NCBI RefSeq assembly: GCF_014489515.1
Contig: NZ_CP060782.1
Coordinates: forward strand, 620,001 to 684,000
Reading direction: 5' to 3'
DNA from: Sphingomonas sediminicola
GTDB lineage: Bacteria; Pseudomonadota; Alphaproteobacteria; Sphingomonadales; Sphingomonadaceae
DNA: 64,000 nucleotides
Each line of letters starts with the position of its first letter. Position 1 is the first letter of the stretch. The translations under genes and the position numbers were made by a program. The notes below the pieces were generated by a model. The model had not been told where the DNA came from, did not search any database, and was given only the letters and a program-made list of their open reading frames with translations. This document shows positions 40,118-47,263 of this stretch, piece by piece.

Positions 40118-41563
40118 TCAGATGAACGCCGCGACCTCCGCCTTCCGATCGAGGGCGTCGGCAAGCCGCTGGAGCCGCCGGCGGACAGCATCGCCCGCGA
40201 GCGATTCCTCGCGGTGCGGTACGCATAATGTGACGGCGGTCCTGCTGAGGTTGAGGCTGGTCTTTTCCAGTACCGAGGCAACGCCGCCACTGATCCGCTG
40301 GCCGAGCCGCATCGCCAGCCCCCAGCAGTGCGCGCGCTCCAGTTGCTCGGGCTTGCAGAGCTGCGTCAGGCGCGAGTCTGGCAGGCGTTCACGCCCAAAG
40401 TTCGACGACAGAGCCTGCGCCATGATCACCCGGCCCGGCGCATCGACCGCGGTCCAGTCGCCGTGGAGCGCCATTTCGACGCCGCGGTCAGCCCGGAACA
40501 TCGGCGCGGCCTGCCATGCGACGTCGGCGAGCAGGCATGATGCGAGGTTCAGTCGCTTTAGCTTAGGCGGATCGTCGAACAGAGGTGAGATCCATTCGTG
40601 GAGTAGGCCTCCGTGCTCGCCGAAGCGACGCTCGCCGCCGCCCGCATCGCGAGCGGCCTCGACCAGTGGATCGAGCTGCCGCATTTTCTCATCGAGCTGC
40701 GAGTAGAGCAGCCCTTCACGCAGCCCGAATGCCGAAACGATCAACTCGCTCGGCTCCAGCGTCCTGACGATCTGCTCAAGCAACATGGCCGCAACCGGAG
40801 CGCTTGCGAGACGTGCGCTCGAAAGGCCGCCCTCGAAAATGGTTGCGAGATCCGCCAGCTTGCGAAGCTCCGCCGCGCGCTCGGGCTTCATTCGATAATG
40901 GTGCATCGCTGGCAGTGGAAAATCGGTCGTGATCATGTCCATCTTCGCGAGCGCACGCCACGAGCCGCCGACCATGTAGAAGGGCTTGTCACGGGCTGAC
41001 TTCAGGAGCCCGGCGTCCTTGATTCCCCGTCGAAGGACGTCCCGCGCGGCCTGCTCGCCGGACTTGCCGAGCCCGACGCGCAGCACGCCAAGCGGAAGCG
41101 ATGTCGCGTGGCCCGTTTCGCCATCGCCGACTTCCGTCAGCTCAAGGCTGCCGCCGCCGAGGTCTCCGACCACTCCGCTGGCACCGGGGAAGGCGGACAA
41201 TACGCCCAAGCCGGAATAGCGCGCCTCGTCGAGCGCGCTGACGATCTCGCATTTGAGGCCGAGCTTCTCGACCTCGCGCACGAAGTCCGGACCGTTCCCG
41301 GCGTCGCGAACGGCCGCGGTGGCGACCACGCGAGCGTCCTTCACGCCCATGTGCCGAAGCAGGAGCTTGTACCGGCTCAGCGCCGCGAGCGCCTTTCGCT
41401 CGCTGTCGTCGGAGAGATTTCCGTCGTCGCGAAGGCCCGCGCCCAGTCCCGCCATCACCTTCTCGTTGAAGATCGGTGTGGGGGCGCGCTGCCGCCCGGA
41501 ATAGACGACAAGTCGCACGGAGTTCGAACCGATATCGACAACTGCGACGGGCTTGCGCGCCAA
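40118..41563 (-). CDS. ppx: Exopolyphosphatase (Ppx/GppA family)
   Basis: A 481-residue Ppx/GppA phosphatase that removes terminal phosphates from polyphosphate. The actin-like fold motifs are VAVVDIGSNSVRLVVYSG, ALDEARYSGLGVLSAFPG (a variant of the usual EGxEEA) and GVVGDLGGGSLELTEV. The C-terminal HD-like half is present (GLLHEWISPLFDDPPKLKRL). I place the start at the TTG at 41563, 5 bases after the ppk stop, because family similarity begins there; upstream codons belong to ppk in another frame. Together with ppk it forms a polyphosphate synthesis/breakdown pair. Confidence 0.88.
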   Translation of the reverse strand: MARKPVAVVDIGSNSVRLVVYSGRQRAPTPIFNEKVMAGLGAGLRDDGNLSDDSERKALAALSRYKLLLRHMGVKDARVVATAAVRDAGNGPDFVREVEKLGLKCEIVSALDEARYSGLGVLSAFPGASGVVGDLGGGSLELTEVGDGETGHATSLPLGVLRVGLGKSGEQAARDVLRRGIKDAGLLKSARDKPFYMVGGSWRALAKMDMITTDFPLPAMHHYRMKPERAAELRKLADLATIFEGGLSSARLASAPVAAMLLEQIVRTLEPSELIVSAFGLREGLLYSQLDEKMRQLDPLVEAARDAGGGERRFGEHGGLLHEWISPLFDDPPKLKRLNLASCLLADVAWQAAPMFRADRGVEMALHGDWTAVDAPGRVIMAQALSSNFGRERLPDSRLTQLCKPEQLERAHCWGLAMRLGQRISGGVASVLEKTSLNLSRTAVTLCVPHREESLAGDAVRRRLQRLADALDRKAEVAAFI

Positions 41564-41568
41564 GGCCG

Positions 41569-43720
41569 CTACCGGCCCCGCTGGAAGCGCAGCTTCGGAA
41601 CCTTGCGGCCTTTCTTCAGCGCCTGCCCGCGGCCGGACAGCGACGGGTTGCTCATGAAATATTCGTGCAGGTTGAAGGCCTCGTTCGGCTTGGGCCGCAA
41701 GCGCTCGTAGGATCCGTCGGGCAGACATCGCCAGCTCTGCTCATTGTCGATGAGGTTGGCGACCATCACCTGGTCGAGCAGCTGGGCGTGGACGGTCGGG
41801 TTCTCGATGGGGAGCATATATTCGATCCGCCGGTCCAAATTGCGTGGCATCCAGTCCGCCGAGCTGATGTAGACCCGCGCTTGCGGGTGCGGCAGCTCGT
41901 GCCCGTTTGCAAAGCACCACATGCGCGCATGTTCCAGAAAGCGCCCGACGATCGACTTCACGAAGATGTTTTCCGACATTCCGGGAACGCCCGGGCGAAG
42001 GCAGCAGATGCCGCGGACGACAAGGTCGATCTTCACCCGGCGCGGCTCGCGTCGTAAAGCTTGTCGATGAGCATCGGGTCGACGAGGGCGTTCAACTTCG
42101 CCCAGATGCCGTTCGGTTTCCCGGCCCTGGCGGCGGCGATCTCGGCATCGATCAGCTTCAGCAGCTCAGCTCGCATTCCCTGTGGCGAGATGACGAGCTG
42201 ACGCAGGTTCTTCGGCTCGAGATAACCAGTGATGTAATTGAACAGCTTGGCGGCATCGCGGCCAAGCTTGGGGTCCGCCGTGAAATAGCTGACGTCCGTG
42301 TAGATGCGAGCGGTGACCGGATGATAATTGCCGTCCCGAAGTGGCAGTAGGTGCGATAGCCCTTGGTTTCGCGCCTCACGACCATCGACACCTTGGCGTG
42401 GGTCTTCCAGTCGATGAAGCCGTAGACGACCTGCACCCCGGCGCGTTCCAGCGCATTGGCCCACATGAGGTTCTGCTCTTCGTCGAACCGCGCCTTGAGC
42501 TCGACGACGGCGGTGACGGCCTTGCCGGATTCGGCAGCGTCGATCAGCGCCTTGATGATCGCCGACTGCTTGCCTGCCCGGTAGAGCGTCTGCTTGATCG
42601 CGACGACGTCCGGGTCTGCGGCCGCCTGCCGAACGAACTCCACCACGACCTCGAAGCTCTCGTAGGGGTGGTGGACGAGAATGTCCTTCTCGCGGATCGC
42701 GGCGAAGCAGTCGCCGCCATGCTCGCGGATGCGCTCGGGGAAGCGCGGATCGAACGGCGTGAACTTGAGGTCGGGGCGGTCCTCTTCGACGATCGCCGCG
42801 AGGTCGGTCATTCCGATGAAGCCGCGCGTCTCGGAGATGATCGCGGTTCCTGCATCGAGACCTTCCTTGACGAAGCGCACCAGCCCGTCCGGCATGTCCG
42901 GCTCGATCTCCAGCCGGACGACGCGGCCGCGACGGCGGCGCTTGATGGCGGTGCGGAAATATCGAACCAAGTCTTCCGCCTCTTCCTCGACCTCGATGTC
43001 GCTGTCGCGGATGACCCGGAACGCGCCGCCGCGAAGCAGCTCATACTTCGGGAACAGATATTCGGTCTTCCGCCGGATCAGCGTCTCCAGCGCGATGTAG
43101 CGCGCTTCGTGGCCGGGGATGCGGATGAAGCGGGGGACCGCGACCGGAAGCATCAGCAGCTCGCGCATATGCGCTTTCCCCCGCTTCAGCTCGAAGATCA
43201 GCGAAAAGCCCTTGTTCGGGATGAACGGGAAGGGGTGCGCAGGGTCGATCGCCTGCGGCGTCAGCAACGGGAAGATCTGCTCGCGGAAATGCTGATCGAG
43301 CCAGTCCTCTGCCTTCTTGTCGAGCGGTTCGTCGCCGATCACGACGACCTTCGACCTCGCGAGTGCCGCCTGGAGGGTGCGCCATACCTCTTCCTGGTCG
43401 TCGAGCAGCCGGTCGGCCTCTTTCTCGATCGCGGCCAGCTGCTGGCCCGGCGTCAGCCCGTCGGCGGAATGTTCTTCGACCCCGAGAGCCTGGTGCGCCT
43501 TGAGGCCCGCGACACGGACCATGAAGAATTCGTCGAGGTTGCTCGCCGAGATCGACAGGAAGCGCAGTCGCTCCAGCAACGGATAGTTGGCGTTGCACGA
43601 TTCCTCGAGGACCCGGCGGTTGAACGCCAGCCAGCTCAGTTCCCGGTTGAAATAGACCGGTTCCGACATTGCAGGTTCTGCCGCAGCAACGGGCATTTCC
43701 GTCGGCGCCGTGGAAGCCAT
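41569..43720 (-). CDS. ppk: Polyphosphate kinase 1 (two frameshifts)
   Basis: PPK1 reversibly makes polyphosphate from ATP; it has about 717 residues. Features: [20 protein letters not shown] and [20 protein letters not shown] at the N-terminus, [20 protein letters not shown], and the catalytic-His region [20 protein letters not shown], which reads correctly once one G is restored near 42331-42332. A second break at 42036-42038 is likewise repaired to [20 protein letters not shown]. The ATG at 43720 is preceded by GAGAGGCGA and is preferred over that at 43747. Cotranscribed with ppx. Confidence 0.93.
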
Positions 43721-43858
43721 TCGCCTCTCGCGTTTAACTGCCGGCATATGTTGGTATTAACAGGCCGGGCGGTGGATGTCGCTGAACTGAAACAGAGTGA
43801 CATTACAAACGTGTGACGACGGTGTGAAAATAGGCGTGCGTCAGAAGGAGAAGCAACC

Positions 43859-44206
43859 GTGGCCAAGGACAAGGACGACAAGAAGAAGTCGAAGTCGAAA
43901 AAGAAAAAGGCCGACGGCAAGGCGAAGGTCGCGAAGGTCCTGAAGGGCGCGAAGAAGATCGCCCAGAACCCCATGGCTGCGGAAATTGTTGCCGCGACTC
44001 TGGTCGCAGCAGCCGCCGCGCTTCGGAATCCGAAGAGGGCCCAGGCCCTCGCCGTCGAGGCCGCCGACGACCTCAAGAAAGCCGCAAAGACCGGGGTGGA
44101 TGGCGGAGCGCTCTGGCAGCTTGCGCTTGATGTCGCGCGGCGAAGCATCGACGCAATCGGCGTGGAGGCTGACGAGCCGAAGAAGGGCGGCGCAAAGAAG
44201 AAATAG
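43859..44206 (+). CDS. Lysine-rich small protein of unknown function
   Basis: A 115-residue protein with a GTG start after AGAAGGAGAA. The first 25 residues are dominated by Lys and Asp (DDKKKSKSKKKKADGKAK). The centre is an Ala-rich helical domain (AAEIVAATLVAAAAALRNPK; ALAVEAADDLKKAAKTG) and the end is again basic (KKGGAKKK). The composition recalls histone-like nucleoid proteins, but no family match is recognised and DNA binding is inference. It lies between divergent ppk and the glycine-zipper microprotein. Confidence 0.7.
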   Translation: MAKDKDDKKKSKSKKKKADGKAKVAKVLKGAKKIAQNPMAAEIVAATLVAAAAALRNPKRAQALAVEAADDLKKAAKTGVDGGALWQLALDVARRSIDAIGVEADEPKKGGAKKK

Positions 44207-44238
44207 CGACGCCGTCTGACCGAGCTTATGGACTCCCC

Positions 44239-44262
44239 AGTGTGTTATCACTATAATACACT
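44239..44262. promoter_or_regulatory. 24-bp palindromic operator overlapping a TATAAT promoter
   Basis: Arms AGTGTGTTAT and ATAATACACT are complementary at 9 of 10 positions around a 4-base centre. A consensus -10 (TATAAT, 44252-44257) lies inside it, 22 bases before the next start codon. The geometry fits a dimeric repressor. AT-rich palindromes of this style are known for GntR/YtrA-type regulators, but none is encoded in the window. Confidence 0.55.
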
Positions 44263-44279
44263 TTGAAAGGAGCAATTCG

Positions 44280-44426
44280 ATGCTCGAGAACCCGGTAGCG
44301 AAACGGACGGCGATTGCAGCGGCCATCGGCGCAGTCGTGGCCATCCCGCTTCCATTCATCGGCCCGATTCTCGGCGCCATCGTCGGCGGCGGGATCGGCT
44401 ATTTCACGGCGGACAAAAAGGCGTGA
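44280..44426 (+). CDS. 48-residue glycine-zipper membrane microprotein
   Basis: A short open frame beginning MLENPVAKRTAIAAAIGAVV and continuing through PLPFIGPILGAIVGGGIGYF to a basic end. An AAAGGAG ribosome site lies 8 bases upstream. The protein has two short hydrophobic segments separated by Pro, the second with a GxxxG-like glycine zipper, so it probably sits in the inner membrane. It follows its own palindrome-containing promoter and ends just before the palindromic repeat at 44450. No known family assigned. Confidence 0.65.
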   Translation: MLENPVAKRTAIAAAIGAVVAIPLPFIGPILGAIVGGGIGYFTADKKA

Positions 44427-44449
44427 TCCGACTGGTTCGGTAAATTCCT

Positions 44450-44479
44450 AATGTCCGCTTTGGGTGAAAAGCGGACATT
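44450..44479. repeat. Palindromic repeat, copy 1 (perfect 12-bp stem)
   Basis: Arms AATGTCCGCTTT and AAAGCGGACATT are perfectly complementary around the loop GGGTGA. It sits between convergent genes and could act as a bidirectional terminator-like hairpin. It is the best-preserved member of the dispersed family. Confidence 0.85.
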
Positions 44480-44488
44480 GAGGCACTA

Positions 44489-45456
44489 TTAGCGAACGTC
44501 TCGTGCAAGACGGAACCCGACCCCGCCGCTACGGTAGGCATTCAGGGCGGGCCCTGGTCCTGGCGGCGGAGCAAAGCTTCGTGCGGCTGAACGGATCCAG
44601 CGGACCTGCTGCGCCCAATCGCCTCCCCTCAAAACCCTGTGAGCACAGGTCAGCTTGCCGTTGAGATCCGCCAAATCCCCGTGGCCTCAATGTGCTCCGA
44701 GTTGACGTAAGCCGAGCCATCTATTGGCGTTTGCGCGTAATTGGGAGCGAAGCAATCCTCGACCCATTGCATGACGTTCCCATGCATGTCGTGGAGCCCG
44801 AAGGCGTTAGCGGGAAAGGCACCGACGGGCGAGGTATTGACCCACTTGTCCCTTCCGCTCGCCAGACCGCCGCAACATTCCTCAGTACCGTGGTTGGCAA
44901 ATTCATGGCTAGCACCGGCCTTCCAGGGATAGGAAGTAGTGATCCCTGCGCGGGAGGCATATTCCCACTCGGCTTCGGAGAGCAGTCGGTAACGCTTGCC
45001 CGATCTGCGGCTTATCCAGCGTGCATAATCCTTGGCATCCTGCCAGCTGACGCAAACTACGGGATCTCGATCGGTCTGCGAGAACCCGACGTCATTCCAA
45101 GAGGCTTTCTTCTCGCCGTCTGGGCCCTCTTTGCCCGTCCACTGGCACCCGAGCGGCGTCGCGCGCCGTGTAGCCCGTACGAACGCAGCCCATTCGGAAC
45201 GAGTCACGTGGAACTTGCCTGCGGCGAAGCTGCGCACCCTTACCGCGTGACGCGGCTGTTCGAGAGCGTCGGCGGCCGGGTCCGAAGCCGCAGAGCCCAT
45301 CATGAACTTGCCACCTGGAATAACCACCATCTCGGGGCAGCCAGAGCAATCGCGAAAGCTACTCGGCTGTGTCGAGGCCCTAGCGGACGCGGCAGGAGCG
45401 CAGGCAAAGGCGCTCCATCCCGCCACGGCGCTGATCACCAGACTTCTTGTGAACAT
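44489..45456 (-). CDS. Exported SUMF1/FGE-sulfatase-domain protein (one frameshift)
   Basis: A secreted protein of about 322 residues with a signal peptide (ending PAASA) and a formylglycine-generating-enzyme-like (SUMF1) domain: CPEMVVIPGGKFMMGSAASD, PVVCVSWQDAKDYARWISRR, YRLLSEAEWEYASRAG, NAFGLHDMHGNVMQWVEDCF and the terminal RVLRGGDW...GVGFRLARDV. One extra base at 44677-44680 restores EATGDLADLNGKLTCAHRVL. The C-terminal segment has no cysteine after RGGDW, so the copper/thiol active site of true formylglycine-generating enzyme is missing; it may instead be a binding or EgtB-like protein. No sulfatase gene adjoins. Confidence 0.82.
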
Positions 45457-45587
45457 GCGCTACCTCCGGCCGGATACTGTGCAGTACCACTGCCTGGCTG
45501 GCGTGACCATCTTGGGAGCGTGACTGCTCATGTGCGCAAGATGCAGACAAGTGCCCGCAAACAGACGGGAGCAAACCCAGCACAGCT

Positions 45588-45616
45588 AATGTCCGCAATG
45601 GGTCGGAAGCAGACCT
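45588..45616. repeat. Palindromic repeat family, copy 2 (degenerate)
   Basis: Left arm AATGTCCGC, centre AATGGGTCGGAA, degenerate right arm GCAGACCT. Lies in the intergenic stretch between the SUMF1 and DUF1003 genes. Confidence 0.65.
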
Positions 45617-45655
45617 AAAAGACGCTAAGGGTCCTGAATGGGTGGGCGGACGACC

Positions 45656-46207
45656 TCAGGACACTGGCTCCTGTGTGTCTTTGAGGGCTTCCAGCACCGC
45701 ATCCGGGTCGGCAGGTGCAGAGAGAGCGTCAGCATGCTGATCCGATCGGTTGGGCATGCTCGGGTCATCGCGGCGCAGCTCTTCTAAAAGTCCAATAATC
45801 TTCGCGGATTTTTGCTCGCTGAGGATCGAAAGCTCCAAGGTGAGTTGGTCGCGTAGTCCGGCCAACTTGTCCTCTCGGCGCTGGGTCGTGAGGATGAGGA
45901 CCGTCATATATAAAGCCGTGAGCGTCACGGCGCCCTGCAGCCAGAAGAACGGAGGTTCATCTAGCGGCCTTCGCCCAGCGTCAATCAACCCAAGATTGAT
46001 CCCAATCCACCCGAGGACCAACAGTGTCAGCAGTGCCAAGAACGCCGGCTGCCCGGCACGCCGGGTGAGTTGCTCGATCAGACGCTGTAGGCGCGTAGCA
46101 TCCGCCTCATGCGTGGCGTGGAAGCGAGCAACCGCTTGGATCGTATCCTCGACGTGAGCCGGAACGGCCTGGCTCACCTCAGGTGCTGATTGGGTATCGT
46201 GTGTCAC
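45656..46207 (-). CDS. DUF1003 family membrane protein
   Basis: A 183-residue protein with two transmembrane helices in the middle (FLALLTLLVLGWIGINLGLI and FFWLQGAVTLTALYMTVLIL). After them comes the family's cytoplasmic helix TTQRREDKLAGLRDQLTLEL. The PLDEPPFFWLQ stretch matches the PFD.YPF signature of DUF1003. Function is unknown; some members are linked to membrane stress. It stands alone on the minus strand inside the repeat-rich accessory block, and the 279 bases upstream of it hold only repeat copies. Confidence 0.8.
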   Translation of the reverse strand: MTHDTQSAPEVSQAVPAHVEDTIQAVARFHATHEADATRLQRLIEQLTRRAGQPAFLALLTLLVLGWIGINLGLIDAGRRPLDEPPFFWLQGAVTLTALYMTVLILTTQRREDKLAGLRDQLTLELSILSEQKSAKIIGLLEELRRDDPSMPNRSDQHADALSAPADPDAVLEALKDTQEPVS

Positions 46208-46343
46208 TGATTAATCCTCCAAGGTTTCACGGCAACAACGATCCAGTTGGTCAGAATCGCGCTTTTTTAATGGCTTGCAGGATCACTGCCGGGTGAGTCT
46301 TAGCCAATCACGTCGTTCAGAGCGAAAGCAGGCCTAAGTCGCC

Positions 46344-46410
46344 AATGTCCGGAATGAGTTGAAAGTTGACGCTACGCTTATGGCAACGCTGGGTGGAAAG
46401 CGGACACTGC
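46344..46410. repeat. Palindromic repeat family, copies 3a and 3b in tandem (degenerate)
   Basis: The first unit (46344-46370) has AATGTCCGGAATGAGTTGAA and a decayed right arm. The second (46377-46410) contains TTATGGCAACGCTGGGTGGA followed by AAGCGGACACTG. Both lie in the 279-base gap upstream of the acvB-like gene. Confidence 0.6.
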
Positions 46411-46486
46411 CAGCGAGGAGGCCCTTCAGAGGAGGCGAGGAACTCCACGCAATACTCGAGGACCGACGTGATATACATACTGAGCT

Positions 46487-47263
46487 ATGCGCCGCTCATC
46501 GCCTTCCATGCGAATTGTGGTGCCATCATCGAACGATGAGGCAGCTGTGCGTCGAGAACGCTTCCGAGCCGCAGGATTGGCTGCGTTGCTGATTGTGCTC
46601 TGCAGCGCAGGTTTGTTGCTCGTTCTCTTCAATACGCATCACATCGGTTTCGAGGACCGCGTCACGCAGAGGCGCGAGCGAGAGGCTGCAGTCTTTTTTT
46701 CCGGCGACGCCGGTTTCCTGGGCGAAGGAAGAAGTGTCGCCGGAGTGTTCGAGAGCTTCGGGCTCCCGGTATATGGCGTCTCTTCCCTGGCGGAATTCAG
46801 GGAACGGCAAAGCGTCTCAGAAACTGCTCAGATCGTGAACGATGCGGTTCGTGCCGCCAAACGGAGGTACGGCGCTGACCGCATTCTGCTGGTCGGTCAC
46901 AGTTTCGGGGCGGACGCGGTCGGAGTTGCCGTGCCGCAACTCGCACCGGACGTTCGGAACTCACTTACGGCCGTCGCACTGATCGTGCCAAGTCAGCCCA
47001 TCTACCTGAGAGCCGACCCCACGGGAATTTCATACCGAGGACCACCCGACGCCGAGCTCGATCCGCTGTGGTCCGTTAGATGGGTTCCGATTACCTGCAT
47101 CAAGGGTGAGCAAGAAACGGATAGCGCCTGTCCCGCCCGGCCCGCTCCTAACGTCCGGGTCATCACGCTTCCCGGTGGGCATGCACTGCATCATGATATG
47201 AGCCGGCTCGCGACGGCACTGGAGGAGGGGCTTGGAAGCGCCGCAGTGAGACCTGTGCCTTGA
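46487..47263 (+). CDS. AcvB/VirJ-domain protein, membrane-anchored
   Basis: A 258-residue protein with one N-terminal transmembrane helix (LAALLIVLCSAGLLLVLF, about residues 31-48) and a periplasmic alpha/beta-hydrolase-like VirJ domain: AVFFSGDAGF, GLPVYGVSSLAEF and the nucleophile elbow VGHSFGADAV (Ser139). AcvB in Agrobacterium is linked to hydrolysis of lysyl-phosphatidylglycerol. Here only one VirJ domain is present. Its stop overlaps the start of an MprF/LpiA-like synthase gene, the same functional pair found as lpiA-acvB in rhizobia but in reversed order. The ATG at 46508 is an alternative start. Confidence 0.8.
   Translation: MRRSSPSMRIVVPSSNDEAAVRRERFRAAGLAALLIVLCSAGLLLVLFNTHHIGFEDRVTQRREREAAVFFSGDAGFLGEGRSVAGVFESFGLPVYGVSSLAEFRERQSVSETAQIVNDAVRAAKRRYGADRILLVGHSFGADAVGVAVPQLAPDVRNSLTAVALIVPSQPIYLRADPTGISYRGPPDAELDPLWSVRWVPITCIKGEQETDSACPARPAPNVRVITLPGGHALHHDMSRLATALEEGLGSAAVRPVP

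Noticed and set aside
38821-40125. 434-codon plus-strand frame opposite astA and the M20 gene
   Set aside because: Antisense shadow: Arg/Gly-rich, no motifs, while both minus-strand genes have full catalytic motifs.
42341-43816. Long plus-strand open frame (about 490 codons) opposite ppk
   Set aside because: It mirrors the third-position GC pattern of ppk on the other strand, has no family signature and covers a clearly conserved gene.
44692-45618. 308-codon plus-strand frame opposite the SUMF1-type gene
   Set aside because: It ends inside a copy of the palindromic repeat (giving the spurious MSAMGRKQT peptide) and is antisense to a clear SUMF1 domain.
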